From: Phycisphaeraceae bacterium
GTDB taxonomy: Bacteria > Planctomycetota > Phycisphaerae > Phycisphaerales > UBA1924
Assembly: GCA_020639235.1 (NCBI GenBank)
Contig: JACKHC010000002.1
Location: forward strand, 248,001 to 312,000
DNA: 64,000 nucleotides
Direction of reading: 5' to 3'
Position 1 is the stretch's first letter; every line of letters starts with the position of its first letter. Positions 18,247-26,688 of this stretch are shown piece after piece. Below the pieces are notes generated by a model that saw nothing but the letters and a program-made list of their open reading frames with translations, was not told where the DNA came from and searched no databases. The position numbers and the translations under genes are program-made.

Positions 18247-18668
18247 GCGGTGGTGGGGACGAGGATAGCCCCGAAGATGAAGTGAAACTGGCCGCCGAAG
18301 GTCCCGGTCGGCCTGCTCGACCGACCGGCACGTTTGTTGAGCCGTGCTCCGGCCCGACTCATCCGATCAACGGTCCCCAGGGATCACTCACCTGACGCGG
18401 CCCCTAGCAGTCCGTGCATCGGGGTCGGGCTGTTGATCGGATCAATCGGCGCGAGTCCTTTCGCGTCCTTCGCACTCTGGCATCGGGGCCTTCCATGTCC
18501 CGTCGCCTTGCTCATTGCTGTTGACGGGCCGTCCTATGGCCCGGCTTCCCGTAGTCAATCTCGTCGCCGCCGGTTAGGGCCGCGCCGAGCTCTCTCTTCC
18601 CCAACCCCGCCCCCCCATCTCTCTCACTCCGGCCCGGCGCGGTGGTGCTGCCCCGGGTCTCTCTCTCC
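18247..18668. other. 422-base region between terminator and mraZ, no gene recognised
   Basis: No convincing coding frame. It contains several short complementary segments, including two copies of the near-palindrome TTGATCGGAT (one inverted), and C/T-rich tracts near 18595-18665. I compared it by eye with RNase P RNA, tmRNA, SRP RNA and 6S RNA and saw none of their conserved motifs. An unknown structured RNA or an mraZ 3' UTR is possible. Confidence 0.4.
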
Positions 18669-19136
18669 TCATGCCGTCGGCGGCTTGTGGCCCTTGCGGG
18701 CCGAGATCCTTGCCATCAACTCAGGCAGCTGCGCCAAGCGATCGCCGCGCGTTTTGCCCCACTGCGAACGGTCCCGGATTTCCAGACGATCGCCCGCGCC
18801 GACGAGCACGACCTCCGTCCCGAGACCAACAAGCTTCAACATTTCTTCCGGGAGGCGAATGCGCCCCGCCGAGTCCATTTCGATCCGGGCCGAGAGTCCG
18901 AAGAGCGTCGCCTGAAGCTCCGCTTCGTCCTCGTCCGGGGTGAGCGTCAGCTCGCCCGAGGCGGCCCGCGCCTCGAAGGCCCGCTCCGGGTAGAGCCGGA
19001 TGAGCCCACCGGGCCACGGGACGGCGAACCAGGCCGTGCCCTCGGACTCCACCCGCCAACGATTCCTGATGTCCGACGGGATGGCCAGACGATGCTTCGC
19101 GTCGATCGAATGTTCGTACTGCGAAGTGAAAAGCAC
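18669..19136 (-). CDS. mraZ: Transcriptional regulator MraZ
   Basis: 155 residues with two AbrB-like MraZ repeats: YEHSIDAKHRLAIPSDIR at the N-terminus and IEMDSAGRIRLPEEML near residue 85-100. In other bacteria MraZ binds TGGGN-type repeats before its own gene and controls the division/cell-wall (dcw) operon. Here it is alone: no rsmH, ftsL or ftsI follows, and murC-murB-ddl lies 26 kb away. The start follows a good promoter (TTGCGT-17-TAGATT) and AGGGG. Whether it controls the remote cluster is open. Confidence 0.92.
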   Translation of the reverse strand: MLFTSQYEHSIDAKHRLAIPSDIRNRWRVESEGTAWFAVPWPGGLIRLYPERAFEARAASGELTLTPDEDEAELQATLFGLSARIEMDSAGRIRLPEEMLKLVGLGTEVVLVGAGDRLEIRDRSQWGKTRGDRLAQLPELMARISARKGHKPPTA

Positions 19137-19165
19137 TCATCGGCACCCCTGTTCAGGACGCCGAC

Positions 19166-19194
19166 AATCTACCCCACCTCGCGACACGACGCAA
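19166..19194 (-). promoter_or_regulatory. mraZ promoter
   Basis: On the minus strand TTGCGT (19189-19194) is separated by exactly 17 bases from TAGATT (19166-19171), a good sigma70-like match. It predicts a 5' leader of about 22 bases before the ATG at 19136. Confidence 0.6.
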
Positions 19195-19239
19195 CACTTT
19201 GCGACACGGAGCGATCAGATTATTTTCATCTACCGATCA

Positions 19240-19268
19240 TCCACAGCCCTGTCCACTGATCCATCCAC
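19240..19268. promoter_or_regulatory. Three TCCAC repeats at 12-base spacing upstream of mraZ
   Basis: TCCAC occurs at 19240, 19252 and 19264. Read on the minus strand these are three GTGGA repeats before the mraZ promoter. The outer two extend to TCATCCACA and CCATCCACA, one and two mismatches from the DnaA box TTATCCACA. They could be a MraZ operator or weak DnaA boxes. Confidence 0.4.
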
Positions 19269-19347
19269 AATGTCATCGGCCGGACCCTCACAAGGTCCTC
19301 ATAATCGCCGGGTGATCCCTCCGGGGCGTCGCCCCTACCATCGACCC

Positions 19348-20448
19348 ATGCCGCTCGCCTCCGACGCCACGCCCACGCCCTCCAATCGTCTCGGGCTTGA
19401 TTACGCCGCCGAGGCCGCCAGACTCGGCGCGCCCGTCGTGCCCATCGTCGACGCGCACGCCCATATCAACGGCGGGCGAGCCGCGGCTATCTACAGAACG
19501 GTCATGGACCTCTTCGGCGTCGCGGAAGTGTGGTCGCAGACGCAGCTCGTGCAAGCGGATGACGTTCGCGGCGTGCTGGGCGATCGCATCCGATTCGTCG
19601 CGATCCCCGATTACATGTCGCCCGACCCCGCCCATGCGCACCGCCAGGGTTTTCTCGACAACATCCGAGCGTGGCACGCCAAGGGCGCGCGCATCATCAA
19701 GTTCTGGTGCGCGCCGCGCGGGCGCGACTACGGGCGAGAGATCGGCGAGCCGTTGCTTCTCACCTTGGACAGCGCCTGGCGGCGGAAGCAGATGGACGAG
19801 GCCGCGTCGCTCGGCATGAAGTTCATGGCGCACATCGCCGACCCCGATACATGGTTCGCCACGAAGTACGCCGACGCTTCGACCTACGGCACCAAACTCT
19901 CGCAGTATGAACCGCTCGAGCGGCTCGCGGATGAGTACCCCGTGCCGTGGCTGATCGCGCACATGGGCGGCTTCCCGGAGGACCTGAGCTTCCTCACGGG
20001 GCTGCTGGACCGGCACCCCAATCTTTACCTCGACACATCCGCGACCAAGTGGATGGTGCGCGAGCTCTCCAAGCACGAGTCGCGCGATCTGGTTGCGTTC
20101 CTCGATCGATTCTCGGGGCGCATTCTTTTCGGGTCTGACATCGTCACGATGGACTCGCATCTCTCGGATGACGCCGGGCCGCGTAACATGGGCGTTCAGG
20201 CCTCGAACGAACGCGATGCCTTCGACCTTTACGCGAGCCGCTACTGGGCGCTGCGCACGATGTTCGAGACGGGGTACTCGGGCGAGTCGCCGATCGCCGA
20301 TCCGGACCTGATGATGGTCGATCCGGAGAAGTACGACGCGATGTCCGCGCCGATGCTGCGGGGTCATTCACTGACGGGCGTCGTGCTGCGGACGTTGTAC
20401 CGCGACGCCGCGGCGCACTTCGCCGCGCTCCCGGTCACGCCGCGCTGA
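19348..20448 (+). CDS. Amidohydrolase family 2 protein, intact metal site
   Basis: 366-residue TIM-barrel metal-dependent hydrolase (Amidohydro_2 type). Expected ligands are present: HxH in VDAHAHIN (about residue 36), Lys in ARIIKFW, His in KFMAHIADP, His in LIAHMGGF and Asp in ILFGSDIV. Such proteins hydrolyse or decarboxylate small cyclic or carboxylic substrates; the substrate here is unknown. The ATG at 19348 has TACCAT 6 bases upstream and no Shine-Dalgarno. It converges with the lipoprotein gene with no bases between the two stops. The N-terminal extension of the frame towards 19000 overlaps mraZ and is rejected. Confidence 0.85.
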   Translation: MPLASDATPTPSNRLGLDYAAEAARLGAPVVPIVDAHAHINGGRAAAIYRTVMDLFGVAEVWSQTQLVQADDVRGVLGDRIRFVAIPDYMSPDPAHAHRQGFLDNIRAWHAKGARIIKFWCAPRGRDYGREIGEPLLLTLDSAWRRKQMDEAASLGMKFMAHIADPDTWFATKYADASTYGTKLSQYEPLERLADEYPVPWLIAHMGGFPEDLSFLTGLLDRHPNLYLDTSATKWMVRELSKHESRDLVAFLDRFSGRILFGSDIVTMDSHLSDDAGPRNMGVQASNERDAFDLYASRYWALRTMFETGYSGESPIADPDLMMVDPEKYDAMSAPMLRGHSLTGVVLRTLYRDAAAHFAALPVTPR

Positions 20449-21087
20449 TTACTCTGATTTCTGGGCGAGCGATGTCGGGGCGAGTTCCCCCACGACCGCG
20501 CCCATCCACGCGGCGACGCGCGAGGCCGATGCGTCATCGCGCTGCGCGCTGATGGTTCCCGACAGATCGCTCGCGCCGAGCAGATCGTCGAATCCCGGTG
20601 TGGCGCCCGCGGGCTTGAGCGTCGCGTCGCGCAATCGGCCGGAGAAGTAGCGATTGCCGGGCTTGCCGGACGGGAGCATGAACCCGCCCCCGCCGTAGAC
20701 GCCGATCTCTCCGCCGCTCATCACAACGAGCGTCGCCGAGGTGTTGCTCGCGGTGAAGTCGATGGGGGTCCGGCCGGCGCGGGGGGTGATGAACATCCGC
20801 ACTCGCAGAACCGAGCCGTCCACCGCGCGCAACTCGGACTCATCTGAGATGGCGCGCATCAATGCGTCGGGCTCGAGATCGCTCAGGATCACATCGGCGG
20901 TGTTGACATCCGACGTTGCGTAGATGGCGGTCCGCCAGGTCGGCATGAGCCGCGCGCCACGCTCGACGGATGTCACGCCCGCCGACGCCCGGCCGCCGCC
21001 GATCCCGGCCCCGCCCCACATCGAGCATCCGGTCAGCGTCCCTGTCGCCACCACCAAGAATCCGACTGTTGCGATCCGTCGCGTCAT
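20449..21087 (-). CDS. Predicted lipoprotein of unknown function
   Basis: 212 residues with a lipoprotein signal: MTRRIATVGFLVVATGTLTG then Cys21. The mature protein has no domain I recognise; a Gly-rich hairpin (VYGGGGFMLPSGKPGNRYF) is near residue 130-150. The ATG follows GAGGACG, and this ribosome-binding site overlaps the TGA of the upstream amidohydrolase-fold gene (11 bases), so the two are co-transcribed. Confidence 0.75.
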   Translation of the reverse strand: MTRRIATVGFLVVATGTLTGCSMWGGAGIGGGRASAGVTSVERGARLMPTWRTAIYATSDVNTADVILSDLEPDALMRAISDESELRAVDGSVLRVRMFITPRAGRTPIDFTASNTSATLVVMSGGEIGVYGGGGFMLPSGKPGNRYFSGRLRDATLKPAGATPGFDDLLGASDLSGTISAQRDDASASRVAAWMGAVVGELAPTSLAQKSE

Positions 21088-21098
21088 CGTCGTCGTCC

Positions 21099-21965
21099 TC
21101 ACTTGGTGCCGCCGATCCCGACGGGCGTTCTGGGCTCTGGAATCATCTCGATGCCGAGCAGTTCCAGCGTATCTCGCTCCACGATGGCCCGCACCTGCTC
21201 GCGGGGGACCGCGACACCCCCGCCCGCGACGCCGACGCCGCCGGTGAATGACCCCGCGCCGTACAACCGCTCGATGGCCGCTTCGGGCGAGACATGGGGA
21301 TAGCCGGACCCGAAGAGCAACTTGTGCATCACGCCGCGTTCCATCGCCTCGACCAGCACGCGTGGGGCGCGGCGGGCATGTCGAACGATCGCGCTGATCT
21401 CCGCGAACACGCGCGGGTGCTTGGCGATCAGGCAGCACAGCTCGTCCAGGTGCACCACGCCCAGATCCCCGACGACCATGCGCAGCTCGGGGATCGTGCG
21501 TGCGGCCTCGTCGAGCAGCGCCGGTGATGCGAACTCCAGCACGCTGCGCGCCTCGCCCAGACGCGGGTTCTGCACCCACACTGGCATGCTGCGCGCGGCG
21601 CACCACTCCATCACTTCGAGGAACGCGTCGCTCGTCGGCCGGCAGTTCTGGTCGGCGGGGCTGACGCACACGCCGCGCATCCCGATCTCGAGGCACCGCG
21701 CCAGATCATCCATCGCGCTGGGCGTGCCCGGATCGATTCCGGCCACGCCGATCCAGCGGCTCGGGTCGGTCGAGACAAGGGCCGCCAGCCGCTCGTAGTC
21801 ACACGAGACGCCGAGATGATCGGAGCGCGCCGTTAGGACGAACGCGGCCTCGATGCAATCCATCGACCCCGGCGGCGCGATCGCCCCGCCCGCATCGGAC
21901 GGCTCGGCCATCGGGTCCCCGTCGGAGGCGGGGTTGTTCAGCCAGAAACACGCGTCGATCGACAT
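21099..21965 (-). CDS. Amidohydrolase-fold protein lacking metal ligands
   Basis: 288 residues with the order of strands of an Amidohydro_2 TIM barrel (WIGVAGIDPG, GMRGVCVSP, MPVWVQNP, MVVGDLGVVHLDEL, KLLFGSGYPHVSPE). The usual N-terminal DxHxH reads IDACFWLN, and the final FGSDYP reads FGSGYP, so the metal-binding His and Asp are missing. It is probably a non-catalytic paralogue, perhaps a partner for the co-transcribed lipoprotein. The start at 21965 is the first Met of the conserved frame. Not to be confused with the intact amidohydrolase at 19348. Confidence 0.7.
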   Translation of the reverse strand: MSIDACFWLNNPASDGDPMAEPSDAGGAIAPPGSMDCIEAAFVLTARSDHLGVSCDYERLAALVSTDPSRWIGVAGIDPGTPSAMDDLARCLEIGMRGVCVSPADQNCRPTSDAFLEVMEWCAARSMPVWVQNPRLGEARSVLEFASPALLDEAARTIPELRMVVGDLGVVHLDELCCLIAKHPRVFAEISAIVRHARRAPRVLVEAMERGVMHKLLFGSGYPHVSPEAAIERLYGAGSFTGGVGVAGGGVAVPREQVRAIVERDTLELLGIEMIPEPRTPVGIGGTK

Positions 21966-22168
21966 CTGCCGCTCCGCTTCGCCGCGATGACGCCCGAAAA
22001 CCGCTTCCGGTGCGTGAGAATCGCGCCTTGAGCCCGGGACATCCTAAAGGAAACCCCGGTGCGCCACGAAACCCCACGGCGACCGGGGCGTCCAAATACG
22101 CGGGCCATTGTCGCCCTCGTGTCACGACGCGGTCTAGGATGTCAGTGATTGCTGGGGAGACCCTTTCC

Positions 22169-23128
22169 ATGGCGTGCCGCCTCACAATCTGGCCTCTGGT
22201 TCTCGCGGCGACGGTATCGCTCGCGCTGGCGGACGGTGCATTGGCGCAGGGCTCGCGCCTGAATATCAAGTCGCCGCCGAACCGACTGAACCAGCGCGGC
22301 CCGGTGCCGAAGGTCGCCAATCCGGCGGCCCCGCTCAAGGTTCCCCCCGCTACGCCGTCGACCTCGGGCGGCGGATCCGGTCATACGCCGCACTCGCATC
22401 GGTCGTATCGATATCCCTATCCGTACTACGACCGCTACGCGGTGTACTACAACGGCTTCCCGGTCTACATCGACGCCGACTCGCGGTATTGGAGCCGCTA
22501 CGGGTACTGGGACTACCGGCGCAAGACCTACGACGGCCCGCTGATCGTTGAGCAGGTGCGCAAGTACGACCCCGGAGTGATCAACGAGGCGCCCGCGCCG
22601 GCGCGACCCGTTGACGAGGGGCTCGAGGCGCTGCGGCAGGAGAAGTACCGCCTCGCCGCGGACATCTACGGGCGCCGCATCGCCGACCTCAAGCGCACCG
22701 AGGCGAAGGAGCCGGCGCCGTCCGGCCTTTCGGACCGGGAGGAGCAGCGGCTTCTGGCGGTGGCGCTCATCGGCACGAACCGGATGGAGGATGCGCTCCG
22801 CCACGCGCTGGAGGCCTACCGGCATGATGCGACATTGCGGGAGCGGCCGATTCTCGGTTCGAGCGTCATCCCGAGCCGCGCCGAGCGCGCCGACCTTGTG
22901 CGCAAGGCCGTGCGGTTCGCGCAGCGTAAAGATGCGCCTGAGTCGGCGTGGTTCCTCGCTGCGATGCTGATGGAGGCCGACGACCGCCCAAACGACGCGC
23001 GGCGCGTGCTGGCGAGGGCCGAGTTCGACTTCGGCGCGATCACGCCTCCGGCGGCCGATCGTCCCGCCCGGAGCGAGCCGGAGAATCCCGGCGCGGGCAC
23101 CGAAGAGTCGGGCGCACCGGAGCCGTGA
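22169..23128 (+). CDS. Exported protein with Tyr/Arg-rich segment and TPR-like C-terminus
   Basis: 319 residues. A signal peptide (about 1-27, ending GALAQG) is followed by a Pro-rich linker, a Ser/His/Tyr/Arg-rich block (about 75-120, with YRYPYPYYDRYAVYYNG) and a helical half (about 150-300) that reads like degenerate TPRs. No enzyme motif is seen. The ATG at 22169 follows GGGGAGA and starts the signal peptide; earlier Mets only add unconserved sequence. Tyr-rich segments of this kind occur in planctomycete envelope proteins; function unknown. Confidence 0.75.
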   Translation: MACRLTIWPLVLAATVSLALADGALAQGSRLNIKSPPNRLNQRGPVPKVANPAAPLKVPPATPSTSGGGSGHTPHSHRSYRYPYPYYDRYAVYYNGFPVYIDADSRYWSRYGYWDYRRKTYDGPLIVEQVRKYDPGVINEAPAPARPVDEGLEALRQEKYRLAADIYGRRIADLKRTEAKEPAPSGLSDREEQRLLAVALIGTNRMEDALRHALEAYRHDATLRERPILGSSVIPSRAERADLVRKAVRFAQRKDAPESAWFLAAMLMEADDRPNDARRVLARAEFDFGAITPPAADRPARSEPENPGAGTEESGAPEP

Positions 23129-23158
23129 TGGCACCGCGCGGCTCTGTATAGTGCGGGC

Positions 23159-23950
23159 ATGACCATGTCATCCGCTGCACGCAAGCCGCTCGTCGTCGGC
23201 AACTGGAAAATGAACACGGACCGCGCCTCGGCGCTGGCGCTGGCACGCGATGTCGCGGGCGGCTCGGCATCGATCGGCGATCGCGTTGTTGTCGGTATCT
23301 GCCCACCGTTCGTGTATCTCGACGCGGTCGTCCGGGACCTGCAGGCGGCGGGGAGCAAACTCCATGTCGGCGCGCAGGATGTCTACTTCGAGCCCGAGGG
23401 CGCGTTCACGGGTGAGGTCTCCGTCGGGATGCTCGAGGACCTCGGCGTCGAGTTCTCGCTCACCGGGCATTCCGAGCGTCGCCATGTGCTGGGCGAGTCC
23501 GATGAACTGGTGGGCAAGAAGACGGCTGCGGCGGTGAGCGCGGGGCACGGCGTCATCCTGTGCATCGGCGAGACGCTCGATGAGCGCCGCGCGGGGCGGA
23601 CCGATGCGGTCAATGAGCGGCAACTCCGTGCGGGGCTGGCGGGTGTGGGGGCCGAGCAGTTGTCGATCCTCTCCATCGCCTACGAGCCGGTCTGGGCGAT
23701 CGGCACCGGCAACACGGCGACGCCCGACGATGCCCAGAGCGCCCACCATGCGATCCGCGGGGTGATCGCCGATCTGTTCGGTGCCCCGGAAGCGGACCGG
23801 ATGCGGGTCCTCTACGGCGGGTCCGTCAAGCCCGACAACGCCCGCGAGCTCTTCTCTTGCCCGGATATCGACGGGGGGCTCATCGGCGGTGCCTCGCTCA
23901 AATCAGAGCCATTTCTGCGGATCGCCCTCGCCGCCGCCGAAACTCGGTAA
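23159..23950 (+). CDS. tpiA: Triose-phosphate isomerase TpiA
   Basis: Interconverts dihydroxyacetone phosphate and glyceraldehyde 3-phosphate in glycolysis. 263 residues with the catalytic Lys in VGNWKMN, His in TGHSERR, Glu in AYEPVWAIGTG and the phosphate loops YGGSVKPDN and GLIGGASL. TATAGT lies 6 bases before the ATG and no Shine-Dalgarno is present, so a leaderless start is likely. Followed by secG, a pairing common in many bacteria. Confidence 0.97.
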   Translation: MTMSSAARKPLVVGNWKMNTDRASALALARDVAGGSASIGDRVVVGICPPFVYLDAVVRDLQAAGSKLHVGAQDVYFEPEGAFTGEVSVGMLEDLGVEFSLTGHSERRHVLGESDELVGKKTAAAVSAGHGVILCIGETLDERRAGRTDAVNERQLRAGLAGVGAEQLSILSIAYEPVWAIGTGNTATPDDAQSAHHAIRGVIADLFGAPEADRMRVLYGGSVKPDNARELFSCPDIDGGLIGGASLKSEPFLRIALAAAETR

Positions 23951-23956
23951 TATGCT

Positions 23957-24025
23957 CCCCCCCCACGCCTTGCGACGCACCGGGCGGGGGATCCTTTCAA
24001 GTGCGTGCCGCCCCCCCCGCCCCCC
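23957..24025 (+). repeat. C runs before secG
   Basis: C runs of 8 (23957-23964), 8 (24011-24018) and 6 bases (24020-24025) lie between tpiA and the secG start. They leave secG without a normal ribosome-binding site. Confidence 0.5.
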
Positions 24026-24034
24026 GGCATCCGG

Positions 24035-24541
24035 ATGTCAGTCATGTCTACCCTCGCCCTCGACGGGTCCCAGATCGGGATTGCTCTGCTCATCGTGCTG
24101 TTCCTGATCATCAGCGTGCTGATGGTGCTGGTGGTTCTCATTCAGCGGCCGCAGGGCGGCGGGCTGAGCGGCGCGTTCGGCGCCTCCTCCGACGGCGCGG
24201 GTCAGACGGCGTTCGGTGCCAAGACCGGCGATGCGCTCACCACGGCCACGATCCTGATCTTCGTCCTGTTCCTCGGCACGGCGGTTGGACTGAACCTGCT
24301 CATCGAGCCCCCGGCCGCCAAGGCCCCCGTGGTCGCTCCCGCCGGGACAGGGTCCACCCCGGACGAGGGCACGCCCGCGTCCGATGACGCGGCGACGGCC
24401 GCGGATGAATCGGCGGACGCCGCAAGTGACGCGGGCTCGTCCGATGCGGGTTCGACCGATACCGGTGCGGGCGAGACTCCGACCGAGACCACGCCCGATC
24501 CGTCGCCGACCGAAGAGCCGACCGGCGGCCCCACGCCGTAA
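24035..24541 (+). CDS. secG: Preprotein translocase subunit SecG
   Basis: Small subunit of the SecYEG channel. Two transmembrane segments (about 10-35 and 68-90) flank the conserved cytoplasmic loop LIQRPQGGGLSGAFG. The C-terminal 70 residues are a long acidic Ala/Asp/Thr/Pro-rich tail, absent from short SecG proteins. Start: ATG at 24035 or 24044; neither has a clear ribosome-binding site because of the C runs upstream. Lies 85 bases after tpiA. Confidence 0.9.
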   Translation: MSVMSTLALDGSQIGIALLIVLFLIISVLMVLVVLIQRPQGGGLSGAFGASSDGAGQTAFGAKTGDALTTATILIFVLFLGTAVGLNLLIEPPAAKAPVVAPAGTGSTPDEGTPASDDAATAADESADAASDAGSSDAGSTDTGAGETPTETTPDPSPTEEPTGGPTP

Positions 24542-24617
24542 GCGCGCCCCGCGGATCGTCGGTACCCTGTGGCGGCTGCCCACGCCAAGTTGTCGGGCGT
24601 GCAAGGAGTATTCGCGC

Positions 24618-25508
24618 GTGATTCGAAGCATGACCGGATACGGCGAGGCGGCGGCGCACCGCGACGGCGTGCATTACTTCCTTGAGGTCCGCTCGCTGAA
24701 CGGGCGCTACTTCAAGGCCAATATCCGGCTCCCCGAGGACCTGCAGGGGCTGGAGGCCGAACTCGAGGCCGCCCTGCGTCACCGCGTTTCGCGCGGTTCG
24801 ATCACGCTGACCGCCCGGTGCTCCGATACATCGGGCGAGGCGGCCTACGAGGTGAACCACGAGGCGCTGACGCGCTATGTCGAGCAACTGCGCCGATCGA
24901 AGGCCGTGGCCGATGGCTCGGTCGCGCTCGATCTGGCCCCCCTGCTCACGCTCCCGGGCGTGCTCAGCCCGCCGTCGAATGAAGAAGTAAAGCTCGACCG
25001 CGCGCGGGTTGCGTTCATGCACCTGCTTGATGAGGCGATCGCCAAGCTCATCGCGATGCGTGAGCGCGAGGGCACCGATCTCGTCAAGGAGCTGATGACG
25101 CACCACGACCAGATCGTCGAGCGGCTGGCCAACATCGAGCAGCGCGTGCCGATTGTTGTTGATGAGTACCAGAAGCGTCTCCACACGCGCGTGCAGGCGA
25201 TGCTGACCGACGCGAAGATTCTCGCCGAGCCCGCGGACCTCATCCGCGAGGTCGCGATCTACGCCGACAAGACGAACATCGCCGAAGAGATCGCGCGACT
25301 TTCGGGGCACATGCGACAGTTCGACGACCTGCTGCACGACACAAGCGACCGCCCGGTCGGTCGTACGCTGGACTTCCTCGCCCAGGAGATGCTCCGCGAG
25401 GCGAACACGATCGCCAGCAAGTCCGCCGACACGGAAATTGCGCGCGAGATCGTGGAGATCAAGAGCGCGATCGACAAGATCAAGGAACAGGTCCAGAACG
25501 CCGAGTAG
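24618..25508 (+). CDS. yicC: YicC family endoribonuclease
   Basis: 296 residues, YicC-like from end to end: IRSMTGYGEA at the N-terminus, EVRSLNGRYFKANIRLP, then a helical C-terminal domain ending KSAIDKIKEQVQN. Family members are stress-linked endoribonucleases. GTG at 24618 is the start because AAGGAG lies at the right distance and the conserved I-R-S-M-T-G begins there; ATG at 24630 would cut it. Downstream is a kinase-fold gene with 12 bases between, so probably one operon. Confidence 0.9.
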   Translation: MIRSMTGYGEAAAHRDGVHYFLEVRSLNGRYFKANIRLPEDLQGLEAELEAALRHRVSRGSITLTARCSDTSGEAAYEVNHEALTRYVEQLRRSKAVADGSVALDLAPLLTLPGVLSPPSNEEVKLDRARVAFMHLLDEAIAKLIAMREREGTDLVKELMTHHDQIVERLANIEQRVPIVVDEYQKRLHTRVQAMLTDAKILAEPADLIREVAIYADKTNIAEEIARLSGHMRQFDDLLHDTSDRPVGRTLDFLAQEMLREANTIASKSADTEIAREIVEIKSAIDKIKEQVQNAE

Positions 25509-25520
25509 GAGGCCGCGCTC

Positions 25521-26648
25521 TTGTCTCAAGGCGCTCCCCCAACCCCCCCATTCCCGCCGACTCCGCAAGCGCCGTCAGGTGCTTCCGTCGCGCCGTCGGC
25601 CGAGTCGCTGCGCGTCATTGCGCCGGCGGACGGCGCCTCGTTCGACGGGGCCGAACTCGCCGTCGTGCTGTCGCGCTACGACATCGGGGTGATCAACTCG
25701 ATTCACCGGTTCCGGCGTGGCTCGGAGTCGAGCCCGAAGGTTCTCGTTCGTGCGGCGCGGGGCGACTTCATCCTCAAGCGCCGTGCGCCGGAGCGCGTGG
25801 ACGCCTCGCGCGTGCGCTTCTCGCACCGCGTGCAGATGCACCTGGCCGACCGGCGCTTCCCGCTGCCGCGGCTCGTGCGATCACGCCTCGACGGGGCGAC
25901 GCTGATCAACCTCGACGACCGCCTGTACGAGATGTTCGAGTACATCCACGGCGAGAAGTACGACCAGTCACTTGCGACGACCGCCTCGGCCGGGCAGGCA
26001 CTTGCGAATCTGCACCTGGCGCTGGCGGACTTCCCGCCGGGCGAGGAGCCGGCGGGATCGACCTATCACAACGCCGACGGCGTGCGCGCCAATCTCGAGG
26101 CGCTGGACCAGCAACTCGGCGCCGATCATCACGCGACGATCGAAACGCTGCGCGAGCAGTACGAGGATGCTGCGCTGCGCGCCGAGGAACGCGGCCTCTC
26201 GCAGTGGCCGGTGCAGGTCATCCACGGCGATTGGCACGCGGGCAACATGCTCTTCCGCAACGGCGAGGTCGTGGCGGTGATCGACTACGACACGGTGCGC
26301 GCCGCGCCGCGGGTGATCGATGTGGCTAACGGCGCGCTACAGTTCAGTCTGCAAAGGGGCGATCAGGGCAACGCCGACCCCGCTTCGTGGCCCGCCGCGC
26401 CCGATGAGGCCCGCCTGCGGAAGTTCTGCCGGGGGTACGACGGCGTGCAGGGGTGCATCATCTCCACCGCCGAACTCCACGCTATGCCCTGGCTCATGGT
26501 CGAGGCCCTCCTCGCCGAGGCGACCGGCCCGGTGGCAACGACGGGGCGGTTCGGCGGTATCGACGGGGGGTCGTTCCTCCGCATGATCGCTACAAAGTCC
26601 GACTGGATTCGGAAAAATGGCGATCTCCTGACGCGGTCCCTCGCGTAA
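25521..26648 (+). CDS. Aminoglycoside phosphotransferase (APH) fold protein
   Basis: 375 residues of the APH/CotS/homoserine-kinase-like fold. A Pro-rich N-terminus (1-25) precedes an N-lobe with FILKRRAP (the ATP-contacting Lys), then the catalytic loop VIHGDWHAGNML (Asp, His, Asn) and VIDYDTVR (metal Asp). It probably phosphorylates a small hydroxylated or amino compound; the substrate is not readable. TTG at 25521 is supported by GGAGG upstream. Follows yicC by 12 bases. Confidence 0.8.
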   Translation: MSQGAPPTPPFPPTPQAPSGASVAPSAESLRVIAPADGASFDGAELAVVLSRYDIGVINSIHRFRRGSESSPKVLVRAARGDFILKRRAPERVDASRVRFSHRVQMHLADRRFPLPRLVRSRLDGATLINLDDRLYEMFEYIHGEKYDQSLATTASAGQALANLHLALADFPPGEEPAGSTYHNADGVRANLEALDQQLGADHHATIETLREQYEDAALRAEERGLSQWPVQVIHGDWHAGNMLFRNGEVVAVIDYDTVRAAPRVIDVANGALQFSLQRGDQGNADPASWPAAPDEARLRKFCRGYDGVQGCIISTAELHAMPWLMVEALLAEATGPVATTGRFGGIDGGSFLRMIATKSDWIRKNGDLLTRSLA

Positions 26649-26688
26649 CATGGGGTGTCGGAGAGCCTGGCCCGTGGGAGAGATCCGA

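Noticed and set aside
18247..18668. RNase P RNA, tmRNA, SRP RNA or 6S RNA gene
   Set aside because: By eye none of their conserved core motifs is present on either strand.
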